Of a stretch of 47,412 nt of DNA, positions 32,783-41,783 are shown one piece after another. The notes beneath the pieces are model-generated. The model saw only the letters and a list, made by a program, of their open reading frames with translations, did not search any database and was not told where the DNA came from. This DNA is from Clostridia bacterium (GTDB lineage Bacteria; Bacillota; Clostridia; Oscillospirales; CAG-272). Positions within the stretch are counted from its first letter, which is position 1, and each line of letters begins with the position of its first letter. Both the position numbers and the translations under genes were made by a program. Where the stretch lies: positions 1 through 47,412 of the forward strand of contig JAFTUH010000015.1 of the NCBI GenBank assembly GCA_017466375.1. Direction: 5' to 3'.

Positions 32783-33622
32783 ATGCTGAAACGAACCATA
32801 ACCGCAATCATTATCCTGCTGGTAATGCTGCCTGTTTGCCTGTTTGCGGATACGTGGCTTTTGCCGATCACCATCGCGCTCTGCACGCTGATCGCTGTGT
32901 ATGAGATGCTCGGCTGTGTCGGTACACGAAAATATAAGAGCATCGCTGTCCCTGCCTTTGTGCTGGCGGCGGTGTGCCCGATCTGCGCCCGTCTGATCAA
33001 AAACACGGAGACGTTTACGTCGATCTACATGATTGCCGCGTTTTTCTTCTGCTTTATCCTTTTGAGCGCGGGCGTATTCTCGCGTGGAAAATTGGAGGCG
33101 GAGCCTCTTTTTATCTCATTTGCTTCGCTTTTTTACGTTATTACTTCCTTTACGGCGATCGTGCTGATGGCAAACCGCCCGTTTGGAATGTATTTTGTGA
33201 TTCTTACACTCTTCGGCCCGTGGATATCCGATGTGTTTGCGTATCTGACGGGACGGTTTTTTGGAAAACATAAACTGATCCCCTCTGTCAGCCCGAATAA
33301 AACGGTGGAGGGAATGATCGGCGGCATGCTGTTTACCGCCCTGCTTACCGTTCCGTACGGTGCTGTACTTATGCGCGTTGTCGATGACGTGCAGAGTGCG
33401 AACTATATCCCGCTTGCGCTTGCAGGTGCCGGATTGAGTGCAGTCTCCCAGATCGGCGATCTCATTATGTCCTACGTCAAGCGCAAATACGGCATCAAGG
33501 ATTTTGGCAGGCTCCTGCCCGGTCACGGCGGCATTCTCGACCGTTTCGACAGCGTCCTTGCCGTTGCGCCGTTCATGCTCCTTTTGACTGAATTTCAGGA
33601 GTATCTGCAGTTCTTTGGATAA
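32783..33622 (+). CDS. cdsA: Phosphatidate cytidylyltransferase
   Basis: Makes CDP-diacylglycerol, the precursor of phospholipids. 279 residues with about eight membrane segments. The signature SYVKRKYGIKDFGRLLPGHG followed by GILDRFDS matches the family pattern exactly, and SPNKTVEGMIGG is present. AAAGGA precedes ATG 32783. It sits 27 bases after uppS. Confidence 0.97.
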   Translation: MLKRTITAIIILLVMLPVCLFADTWLLPITIALCTLIAVYEMLGCVGTRKYKSIAVPAFVLAAVCPICARLIKNTETFTSIYMIAAFFFCFILLSAGVFSRGKLEAEPLFISFASLFYVITSFTAIVLMANRPFGMYFVILTLFGPWISDVFAYLTGRFFGKHKLIPSVSPNKTVEGMIGGMLFTALLTVPYGAVLMRVVDDVQSANYIPLALAGAGLSAVSQIGDLIMSYVKRKYGIKDFGRLLPGHGGILDRFDSVLAVAPFMLLLTEFQEYLQFFG

Positions 33623-33644
33623 ACATACTACGGAGGAATAGCTA

Positions 33645-34853
33645 ATGAATCCTACACGTGTTTCGGATATTGTGCCGACGCGCGTCGCCATTCTCGGCAG
33701 CACGGGCAGCGTCGGCACGCAGGCGATCGATGCGCTCAGCCGTATGAACGTGCGGATCGTTATGCTGTCCGCCGGACGGAACGCCGATCTGATTGCCGAG
33801 CAGGCGCGGACGGTAAAACCGGAGATCTGTACAATGGAAACAGAGGAGGCGGCAAGCGAATTGCGCCTTGCGTTGGCGGGGGAGAATGTTAGGGTCTACG
33901 GCGGTTCCGATGCCGCCGAGCGTGCCATCTCAGAGTGCCGTGCCGATGTGATCGTTCATTCGATTGCCGGACTTGCCGGACTGCCGACCGCACTCGCCGC
34001 CGCAAAGACAGGTGTCCGCGTCGGTATGGCGAATAAAGAGGCGATTATCTCTGCGGGCGATATGATCTACCGTGAACTGCGCCGTGCGGGCGGTCAGCTT
34101 GTGCCGATCGACAGTGAGCACAGCGCGATTTTTCAGTGTCTGAATGCCTCCCGTGCCGCTTCCGTTTCCGGTGACGGCGATCCGTCTGTGATCAAGCGGA
34201 TTTTGCTTACCGCATCGGGCGGTCCCTTCTACGGACGGACGAAGGAGAGCATCGCATCCGTTACGCCTGCTGAGGCGCTTGCCCATCCTACGTGGAAGAT
34301 GGGACCGAAGATTACCGTCGATTCCGCGACGCTGATGAATAAGGGATTTGAAGTCATCGAGGCGTGCCGTCTGTTCGGCGTGCCGTTTGAAAAAGTGGAA
34401 GTTCTCATCCACCGTCAGAGCATAATCCATTCGATGGTGGAGTATATTGATAATACTGTCATCGCGCAGCTCGGTCTGCCCGATATGCGTACGTGCGTGC
34501 GATATGCTGTCAGTTATCCCGAGCGGGCGCAGGTGGACGAGCGCGGCATCGATTTTTCGACGCTCCGCACGCTTACGTTCGATCAGCCGGATCTGGAGGC
34601 ATTCCCGCTTCTCGGCTGTGTCGGCGAGGTAGTCAGACGCGGCGGTACCGTGCCGACAGCCCTGATTGCGGCGGATGAAGAAGCAGTAGCCGCTTTCATC
34701 CGCGGCGAGATCTCCTTCGGTGCGATTTCGGAGGTCGTTCTTGATACGCTTTCACTCACGCCGGATACTGCGGCAGATTCCGTGGCGGCTATCTATGCCG
34801 CTGAGGTGGAGACGAGAGCTCGCGCACAAAAAATCCTGCAGAAATACAAATAA
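33645..34853 (+). CDS. dxr: 1-deoxy-D-xylulose 5-phosphate reductoisomerase
   Basis: First committed step of the MEP isoprenoid pathway, NADPH-dependent. 402 residues: NADPH loop AILGSTGSVGTQ, MANKEAIISAGD, PIDSEHSAIFQCL, the flexible-loop TASGGPF segment, and HPTWKMGPKITVDSATLMNKG (metal and substrate site). GGAGGAAT precedes ATG 33645. With ispG two genes later it shows the organism uses the MEP route. Confidence 0.97.
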   Translation: MNPTRVSDIVPTRVAILGSTGSVGTQAIDALSRMNVRIVMLSAGRNADLIAEQARTVKPEICTMETEEAASELRLALAGENVRVYGGSDAAERAISECRADVIVHSIAGLAGLPTALAAAKTGVRVGMANKEAIISAGDMIYRELRRAGGQLVPIDSEHSAIFQCLNASRAASVSGDGDPSVIKRILLTASGGPFYGRTKESIASVTPAEALAHPTWKMGPKITVDSATLMNKGFEVIEACRLFGVPFEKVEVLIHRQSIIHSMVEYIDNTVIAQLGLPDMRTCVRYAVSYPERAQVDERGIDFSTLRTLTFDQPDLEAFPLLGCVGEVVRRGGTVPTALIAADEEAVAAFIRGEISFGAISEVVLDTLSLTPDTAADSVAAIYAAEVETRARAQKILQKYK

Positions 34854-34911
34854 GCCTGCGTGCCTGCTTTACGGCAATGTCCCGTGCAGGTGCATAAGAG
34901 AGGTGCTTTTT

Positions 34912-35943
34912 ATGACCGTACTGTACGTTATTCTTGCCATACTGATTTTCGGATTGCTCATCCTTATCCATGAAGGCGGGCACTTCCTGTTTGCGCGCCT
35001 GTTCAAGGTGACGGTGAACGAATTTTCCATCGGTATGGGCCCTGCGATTTTCTCCCGTAAATCAAAAAAAAGCGGGATACTTTATTCCCTCAGAATCGTT
35101 CCGTTCGGCGGATATGTCAGCATGGCGGGCGAGGACGAGGAATCGGAGGACGAAAACGCGTTTTACAAAAAGCCGGTCTGGCAGCGGTTCGTTATCACGG
35201 CGGCAGGCGCGGCGATGAATATCCTCGCGGGCGTGCTTGTCATGACCATTCTCGTCAGTACGGTGATGACGCTTGGTTCGACCGAGATTCATTCCTTCCA
35301 GGAGGAGAATCTGTCTGCACAAAGCGGTCTTGCCGTAGGGGATCGCGTTTTGAAAGTCGAAAATACCCGCGTCCATACGTCCAATGAGCTTATCTATGAA
35401 ATTTCCCGCAAGGGATACGAGCCAATCGATCTCACTGTCGTGCGCGACGGGAAAACAATCGTGCTTGAGGATGTCACCTTCCCGCAAGTACAGGAAAGCG
35501 GAACTATATTCGGTCAGCCGGATTTCTACGTGCATGCGGAACAAAAAACATTCGGCAGTGTCCTCAAGCACTCCGTCTGCATCTCCTATTCCACGATCAA
35601 GATGGTCTGGGAATCCCTGTATGATCTGCTTACCGGCAGATACGGATTGAGTGCCGTATCCGGTCCCGTCGGCGTCACGCAGGTGATGACCGAAGCGGCA
35701 TCGCAGAGTGCCGCGGATTTCATCTATCTCGCCGTTGTGATCTCGATGAATCTCGGTGTGATGAATCTGCTTCCGCTGCCTGCACTGGATGGCGGACGTC
35801 TGCTTTTCCTCATCATTGAAGGAATCCGCCGTAAGCCTCTCTCCCGAAAAGTGGAGGGATATGTCCACTTCGCCGGCTTTGTACTCCTCATGATTCTCAT
35901 GGTTGTGATTATGGCGAAGGATATCGTCGGACTGTTTTTGTAA
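34912..35943 (+). CDS. rseP: Site-2 intramembrane metalloprotease RseP/RasP
   Basis: Cleaves membrane-embedded substrates such as anti-sigma factors and signal peptides. 343 residues: HEGGH (zinc HExxH, about 20-24) in the first membrane segment, a PDZ domain (about 115-190; VGDRVLKVENTRVHTSNEL), and NLLPLPALDGGRLLF with the third zinc ligand in the penultimate segment. Start ATG 34912 has AGAGAGGTG upstream; the frame is open for 64 codons further upstream, inside dxr, without family similarity. Confidence 0.96.
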   Translation: MTVLYVILAILIFGLLILIHEGGHFLFARLFKVTVNEFSIGMGPAIFSRKSKKSGILYSLRIVPFGGYVSMAGEDEESEDENAFYKKPVWQRFVITAAGAAMNILAGVLVMTILVSTVMTLGSTEIHSFQEENLSAQSGLAVGDRVLKVENTRVHTSNELIYEISRKGYEPIDLTVVRDGKTIVLEDVTFPQVQESGTIFGQPDFYVHAEQKTFGSVLKHSVCISYSTIKMVWESLYDLLTGRYGLSAVSGPVGVTQVMTEAASQSAADFIYLAVVISMNLGVMNLLPLPALDGGRLLFLIIEGIRRKPLSRKVEGYVHFAGFVLLMILMVVIMAKDIVGLFL

Positions 35944-36026
35944 ATCCAATTTAAGTGCCCCGAAAATGACACAGTGTGTGTGTTATACTGTTATCGGAGC
36001 ACAAAATAAATCCAAGGAGGTACCCC

Positions 36027-37094
36027 ATGAGAGTCAGTCGAGCTGTTCGCGTAGGTCCTTATACGATCGGCGGAGGTGCACCGGTCACCGTGCAGTCCAT
36101 GACGAACGTGCCGAGCACCGATTTTGATGCCGCCGCAGCGCAGATCCGTACACTTGCGGAGGCAGGATGCGATATCGTCCGCCTTGCTGTACCGGATGAA
36201 GCGTCGGCAGGCGTATTTGCCGATATGCGCCGCCGCGGGATTACCGTGCCGCTTGTCGCCGATATCCATTTCGATTACAAGCTTGCACTGGCTTCTGTCA
36301 AGTCGGGCGCCTCCAAAATCCGCATCAATCCCGGAAATATCGGGGAGGAATGGAAGGTGCGCGAGGTCGCCGCGGCGTGTAAGGATGCCGGCATTCCGAT
36401 CCGCATCGGTGTAAACGGCGGCTCGCTTCGTAAGGATCTGCTTCAAAAATACGGCTCTCCTACGCCGGACGCGCTTGTCGAAAGTGCACTCTGCGAGGCG
36501 GAGCTTCTCGAGAAGGTCGGCTTTTCCGATATCGTGATTTCCATGAAAACCTCCTCTGTGCAGGATACGATTGCTACATACCGCAAAGCGGCAGAGGCTT
36601 GCCCGTATCCGCTGCATCTCGGCGTCACCGAGGCGGGGGACGAGTATTCGGGTCTTATCAAAAACGCAATCGGTATCGGCTCTCTTTTGGCGGACGGCAT
36701 CGGTGATACGCTTCGTGTGTCCCTCACCGCCGACTGCACGAAAGAGGTCGAGGCAGGACGGGAGATCCTTCGCGTTCTGAATCTCGATCCGCGCGGCGGT
36801 GTGGAGATCGTTTCTTGCCCGACTTGCGGACGAACGAAGATCGACCTGATCTCCCTTGCCGCACGCTTCAAAAACGCCGTGCGCGATATTGATACGAGAG
36901 GGAAGCGCGTGAAGGTCGCCGTCATGGGCTGTGTTGTCAACGGTCCCGGAGAGGCGCGTGAGGCAGATTTCGGCATCGCCGGCGGAGACGGATTCGCCGT
37001 ACTGTTCCGCCGCGGTGAGACAGTCTGCCGTGTAGAGGAATCGGATATTATAGAGGTGCTCCTCAGAGAAACGTACGCATTTTTGAACGAGTAA
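36027..37094 (+). CDS. ispG: 4-hydroxy-3-methylbut-2-enyl diphosphate synthase (IspG)
   Basis: Fe-S enzyme of the MEP pathway that makes HMBPP. 355 residues: TIM barrel (VQSMTNVPSTDF, VADIHFDYKLAL, KIRINPGNIG) and a C-terminal [4Fe-4S] domain with SCPTCGRTKIDL and GCVVNGPGEA carrying the three cysteine ligands. Start ATG 36027 has AAGGAGG upstream; an ATG at 35976 would add 17 unrelated residues. Between rseP and polC as in other Clostridia. Confidence 0.97.
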   Translation: MRVSRAVRVGPYTIGGGAPVTVQSMTNVPSTDFDAAAAQIRTLAEAGCDIVRLAVPDEASAGVFADMRRRGITVPLVADIHFDYKLALASVKSGASKIRINPGNIGEEWKVREVAAACKDAGIPIRIGVNGGSLRKDLLQKYGSPTPDALVESALCEAELLEKVGFSDIVISMKTSSVQDTIATYRKAAEACPYPLHLGVTEAGDEYSGLIKNAIGIGSLLADGIGDTLRVSLTADCTKEVEAGREILRVLNLDPRGGVEIVSCPTCGRTKIDLISLAARFKNAVRDIDTRGKRVKVAVMGCVVNGPGEAREADFGIAGGDGFAVLFRRGETVCRVEESDIIEVLLRETYAFLNE

Positions 37095-37112
37095 CACGAA
37101 TTGGAGCTAAAG

Positions 37113-40100
37113 ATGGAAGAAGCAAAAAAGAAACGAACAATGTCAGATATTTTCTCCCGCTACTCGCCTGTTTCGCAGGCACAGCGGGAGTTGTTTGCCA
37201 TTGCTGAAAACGTATCTGTCCGAGCGGATCGCGAACGGCGTATGGTGGAGGTCAATTTCAGCCTGCCGCATCTTGTTTCGAAAACGGTTCTGTATGAAAC
37301 GGAGAACGCGCTGAAAGAGATTTACGATCAGACGTCCGTACGCATTTTTCCGCACTATCCGTCCGAGCTGTTCTCACTTTCCTATATGCAGGAGATTGTC
37401 ACCGAGGCACGGCGCACGGGTGTGCTCATCAATGGATTTTTCGACCGTTTTGACGCGGAGATGCAGGACGGAACGATCACCGTGTCGATCCCGTTTCCGC
37501 AGGGCGGCATTGATCTGCAGGATCTTGCCCGTACGGGACAGCTGTTTTCTGCGATCATCCGCAGTGAGTTCGCTCTCGAGTATGAGGTGAAGATCGTTAC
37601 AGCTGAGAATGCCGCAGATGTGCTTCGTGAGTACGAGGCGGCGCGTGACGCATGGATCAGAAATGAGGCGGCGCAGATCCCGGAGAGGGAAGCGCAGAGG
37701 GCAGCGTACGCCGCGCAGGAATCCGCATCTGCGGAGAACGGTGCGGACAAGCCTGTTCTTACGCGCGTCGCATCCCTGTTTGAAACTTCGGACGAAGCGA
37801 TCCGGATTTCCGATACGGAGATCCGTTGCGGACGGACTACGTTTGACGTTTCCGCGCCCGAGCTGATGGCAGGCTCTCCTTTTCCGCTGGAGGGGATAAC
37901 GCCCCTGTCCGAAATCCGCGGTGCCGCGAAATCCGTAACGGTGCTCGGCACCGTCTTCGCAACGAAGGAAAAGGAGATTAAAAACGGCGAGAAGATCGCT
38001 CTGACGATCGGTATTACAGACCGCGATGCATCCGCATTCATCAAAACGGTCATCAAGGGAGAATTGCTCGACGAGGTGTCGGGAATTTTCAAAACGGGCA
38101 ACGCACTCGCCGTGCGCGGCAGTGTCAAGGTTGATAAATTCGATGGCGATCTCTACATAGAATACACCGACGTTATGAAGGTCAAGCAGGTGAAACGGCA
38201 GGATAATGCGCCCGAGAAGCGCATCGAACTGCACCTGCATACCTGTCAGTCCCAGATGGATGCCACAACGAAGCCGGAGGAGGTCATCGAGACGGCGCAC
38301 CGCTGGGGACATGAGGCGGTCGCGATCACGGACCACGGCAATCTGCAGGCGTTCCCGACCGCGATGCTCAAGGCGGAAAAGCTCGGCATGAAGGTCCTCT
38401 ACGGCGTGGAGGCGTACTTCGTCGATGATACCGCCCGTGCCGTGTTCGGCGCGAACAGTGCGGATTTTCACGATGAGGTTGTCGTTTTCGATATCGAGAC
38501 GACCGGTCTCTCGCCGCACACCTGCAAGATTACGGAGATCGGTGCCGTGCTTGTCAAGGACGGCGAAGTCCTGCAGCGGTATAATACGCTCGTGAATCCG
38601 GGCATGCCGATTCCCGAGGAGGTAGAAAAGCTGACCGGTATCAGCGACGCGATGGTTGCAGACGCGCCCACGATCGATACCGTGCTGCCCGAGTTTTTCT
38701 CCTTTATCGGGGACAGAATGCTGATCGCGCATAACGCAGGCTTTGACGTAAGCTTCATTCGCCGCGCGGCAGAGGATCTCGGTCTGCCGTTTGAGAACGC
38801 GTATCTCGATACGGTCGCGATGTCGCAGTACGTCAATTCCGATTTGAAAAAGCATAAGCTGAATATTCTTGCCGATTATTTCGGGCTTGGCGCGTTCAAT
38901 CATCACCGCGCGTCGGACGACGCCGAGATGCTCGCCATGATTTACTACCGTATGATCGATAAGCTCGCGGATGAGGGCATCCACTCTATGGCGGAGCTGA
39001 ATACCGCTATGAGTGAGCGATCCGATCCCTTGAAGCTGAAGACGTACCATCAAATTATCCTCGTCAAGAATAAGGTCGGTCTCAAGAATCTCTACACGCT
39101 CGTTTCGGAATCGTATCTGAAATATTACCGCAAATCGCCGCGTGTCCCCAAAACGCGTCTAACCGAACTGCGCGAAGGACTGATTATCGGCTCGGCGTGC
39201 GAGGCAGGCGAGCTGTTTACCGCCGTTCTTGAACAGAAACCGCAGAGTCAGCTCGAGGAAATCGCAGATTTCTACGATTATCTTGAAATCCAGCCGATCA
39301 GCAATAACCGTTTCCTCGTTGAGGAGGGAAAGGTTCCGGACGACGAAGCACTGCGCGAGATCAACCGTAAGATTATTGCACTTGGCAAAAAGCTCGGCAA
39401 ACCGGTCGTTGCTACCTGCGATACCCACTACCTCGATCCCGAGGATGAGATCTACCGCCGGATTCTGCTCTCGGGCATGAAATTCCGCGATGCGGATAAG
39501 GTCACACAGCTTTATTTCCGTACGACGGAGGAGATGCTTGCAGAGTTCGACTATCTCGATCCCGAGACGGCGCATGAGGTCGTTATCGAAAACCCGAAGA
39601 AGATTGCGGATATGATCGAGCACGTCCGCCCGATCCCCGAAGGCAACTATCCGCCGCATATCGACGGCGCGGAGGAGGAGCTCTCCACGAAATGCCGCGA
39701 GCTTGCGAAGGAGTGGTACGGCGATCCCTTGCCGGAAACGGTGTCGGAGCGTCTGGAGCGAGAGCTTGACTCCATCATCAAAAACGGCTTCGCGATCATG
39801 TACATTATCGCCCGTAAGCTGGTCGAAAACAGCGAATCGAAGGGCTATCAGGTCGGCTCGCGCGGATCGGTCGGCTCATCATTTGTCGCAACGATGGCGG
39901 GTATCACTCGTGTAAATCCACTGCCGCCGCATTACCGCTGCCCGAAGTGCCGTCACAGCGAATTTTTCACGGATGGATCGATCGGCTCCGGCTTCGATCT
40001 GCCGCAGAAGGACTGTCCCGATTGCGGTACGGATATGATCCGCGACGGACACGATATCCCGTTTGAGACGTTTCTCGGCTTCTACGGCGATAAGACGCCG

Positions 40101-41648
40101 GATATCGATCTGAACTTCTCCGGCGACGTGCAGGCGGATGCACATAAGTTTACGGAGGTGCTGTTCGGTGCCGGAAAAGCGTTCAAGGCGGGTACGATCG
40201 GTACGCTTGCCGATAAGACTGCGTTCGGCTTCACGGCGAAATTTCTGGAGGATAAGGGGATCTCCGTCAACCGTGCCGAGATGGAACGCCTGATCACGGG
40301 CTGCCTCGGTACAAAGCGAACGACAGGTCAGCATCCGGGCGGTATCATCGTCATTCCCGAGGAGTACGACGTCACCGATTTCACACCCGTACAGCATCCT
40401 GCCGACAAGGCGGATTCCGATATCATTACAACCCACTTCGAGTTCAAATACCTGCACGATACGATCCTCAAGCTTGACATCCTCGGACACGATATTCCGA
40501 CGAAATACAAGCGAATGGAGGAGTATTCCGGCGTGAAGGTGCTTGACGTGCCGCTGACCGATCCCGCAACGTATCAGGGCTTTACCTCCGCCGCGCCGAT
40601 CGGTGTGGATCCCGAGGCGATCGACTCCAAGACGTCTACCCTTGGCCTTCCCGAGATGGGTACGGCACTCAGCCGCGACGTTCTCATGGAGGCACAACCG
40701 AAGACGTTTGCCGATCTTCTGCAGATTGAAGGATTGACGCATGGCACGGGAATGTGGGTCGGCAATGCACAGGATCTGATTCGATCCGGCACCTGTACCG
40801 TCGCGCAGGTTATCGGGTGCCGTGACGATATCATGCTCACGCTGATTCAGAAATACGGCGTCGAAAAAGGCAAGGCGTTCAAGATCATGGAGTTCGTCCG
40901 CAAGAATAAGAAGGGCGTCAAGATTCCCGATGATATGATGTCCGTGATGGTCGAGCAGGGCGTGCCCGAGTGGTATTTGGAGTCCTTGCAGAAGATCCGC
41001 TACATGTTCCCGAAAGCGCACGCCGCTGCGTATGCAATCGATGCCGTCCGACTCATGTGGTACAAGATCTACTATCCGGTCGAGTTTTACGCAGGGTATT
41101 TCTCAGCGGCTCCCGGCGGTTTCGATTCCGAAATCGTTATGAAAGGCAAGTCGTACGTTCGCGATCTCATGTTCGATCTGAAAAATCGCAAGAACGAGCT
41201 TTCGCAGAAGGAAATCGAGCTTTACAACTCGCTCATGCTCGTCAATGAGTACTACCAGCGGGGTTTTGCGTTCCTGCCTGTCGATCTGAGTAAATCCCAC
41301 GCGCACAAATACCTGCCCGAAAACGGCAAGATCCGTCTGCCGTTCTCCTCGCTGCCCGGTCTCGGAGACGCGGCGGCAGAGAATATCATGAAAGCCCGCG
41401 ATGCCGGCGAGATCTTTTCCATTGACGATCTCAAGCAGAACGCGGGACTTTCGAAAACGGTCATCGAGATTCTGAGCAGAAACGGAGTTCTCAAATCCCT
41501 CAACGCGACGAATCAGATGACGATGTCAGCAGGTCTGTCCGATCTTCCCCCTGTATCTGCAGGCACGCCGGCAAAGAAGACCGAAGCCAAACCGAAACCT
41601 GCATCCGAGAAGGTTGAGAGCACATCGGAGCAGCTGTCACTGTTCTGA
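37113..41648 (+). CDS. polC: DNA polymerase III alpha subunit, PolC type
   Basis: Main replicative polymerase of low-GC Gram-positives, with built-in proofreading. 1511 residues: OB-fold region (about 270-360), PHP domain (IELHLHTCQSQMDATT, about 370), DEDDh exonuclease inserted in it (VVFDIETTGLSPHTCKITEIG, about 457; HRASDDAEM), zinc-binding loop (YRCPKCRHSEFF and CPDCGTDM), polymerase palm with PDIDLNFSGD (catalytic Asp pair, about 995), and the C-terminal region ending in the clamp-binding motif SEQLSLF. ATG 37113 is preferred over TTG 37101 because TTGGAG lies six bases before it. Confidence 0.98.
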   Translation: MEEAKKKRTMSDIFSRYSPVSQAQRELFAIAENVSVRADRERRMVEVNFSLPHLVSKTVLYETENALKEIYDQTSVRIFPHYPSELFSLSYMQEIVTEARRTGVLINGFFDRFDAEMQDGTITVSIPFPQGGIDLQDLARTGQLFSAIIRSEFALEYEVKIVTAENAADVLREYEAARDAWIRNEAAQIPEREAQRAAYAAQESASAENGADKPVLTRVASLFETSDEAIRISDTEIRCGRTTFDVSAPELMAGSPFPLEGITPLSEIRGAAKSVTVLGTVFATKEKEIKNGEKIALTIGITDRDASAFIKTVIKGELLDEVSGIFKTGNALAVRGSVKVDKFDGDLYIEYTDVMKVKQVKRQDNAPEKRIELHLHTCQSQMDATTKPEEVIETAHRWGHEAVAITDHGNLQAFPTAMLKAEKLGMKVLYGVEAYFVDDTARAVFGANSADFHDEVVVFDIETTGLSPHTCKITEIGAVLVKDGEVLQRYNTLVNPGMPIPEEVEKLTGISDAMVADAPTIDTVLPEFFSFIGDRMLIAHNAGFDVSFIRRAAEDLGLPFENAYLDTVAMSQYVNSDLKKHKLNILADYFGLGAFNHHRASDDAEMLAMIYYRMIDKLADEGIHSMAELNTAMSERSDPLKLKTYHQIILVKNKVGLKNLYTLVSESYLKYYRKSPRVPKTRLTELREGLIIGSACEAGELFTAVLEQKPQSQLEEIADFYDYLEIQPISNNRFLVEEGKVPDDEALREINRKIIALGKKLGKPVVATCDTHYLDPEDEIYRRILLSGMKFRDADKVTQLYFRTTEEMLAEFDYLDPETAHEVVIENPKKIADMIEHVRPIPEGNYPPHIDGAEEELSTKCRELAKEWYGDPLPETVSERLERELDSIIKNGFAIMYIIARKLVENSESKGYQVGSRGSVGSSFVATMAGITRVNPLPPHYRCPKCRHSEFFTDGSIGSGFDLPQKDCPDCGTDMIRDGHDIPFETFLGFYGDKTPDIDLNFSGDVQADAHKFTEVLFGAGKAFKAGTIGTLADKTAFGFTAKFLEDKGISVNRAEMERLITGCLGTKRTTGQHPGGIIVIPEEYDVTDFTPVQHPADKADSDIITTHFEFKYLHDTILKLDILGHDIPTKYKRMEEYSGVKVLDVPLTDPATYQGFTSAAPIGVDPEAIDSKTSTLGLPEMGTALSRDVLMEAQPKTFADLLQIEGLTHGTGMWVGNAQDLIRSGTCTVAQVIGCRDDIMLTLIQKYGVEKGKAFKIMEFVRKNKKGVKIPDDMMSVMVEQGVPEWYLESLQKIRYMFPKAHAAAYAIDAVRLMWYKIYYPVEFYAGYFSAAPGGFDSEIVMKGKSYVRDLMFDLKNRKNELSQKEIELYNSLMLVNEYYQRGFAFLPVDLSKSHAHKYLPENGKIRLPFSSLPGLGDAAAENIMKARDAGEIFSIDDLKQNAGLSKTVIEILSRNGVLKSLNATNQMTMSAGLSDLPPVSAGTPAKKTEAKPKPASEKVESTSEQLSLF

Positions 41649-41657
41649 CATACAGAG

Positions 41658-41684
41658 AAGCGGAGACGTTTGTCTCCGCTTTTT
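41658..41684 (+). terminator. Terminator of the pyrH-polC operon
   Basis: 10-bp perfect stem AAGCGGAGAC / GTCTCCGCTT with a GTTT loop, then TTTC, ten bases after the polC stop. Confidence 0.88.
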
Positions 41685-41710
41685 CTGTTCATGTTATTTT
41701 CGGACATCCC

Positions 41711-41740
41711 GTCATAAGAAAGCGTGTCTCCGCATAGAAT
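41711..41740 (+). promoter_or_regulatory. Sigma-E-type promoter of spoIVA
   Basis: -35 GTCATAA (41711-41717) and -10 CATAGAAT (41733-41740), 15 bases apart, close to the B. subtilis sigma-E consensus (GTCATATT and CATACAAT, 13-15 bases). spoIVA is a sigma-E gene in known spore formers. No sigma-A hexamers are evident. Confidence 0.72.
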
Positions 41741-41783
41741 CCTACAAATGAAATACCGAAAAACGAAATGCGGAGGATACAAT

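Noticed and set aside
37374..39053. 559-codon minus-strand frame inside polC
   Set aside because: Antisense shadow of a strongly conserved polymerase gene; no ribosome site or family similarity.
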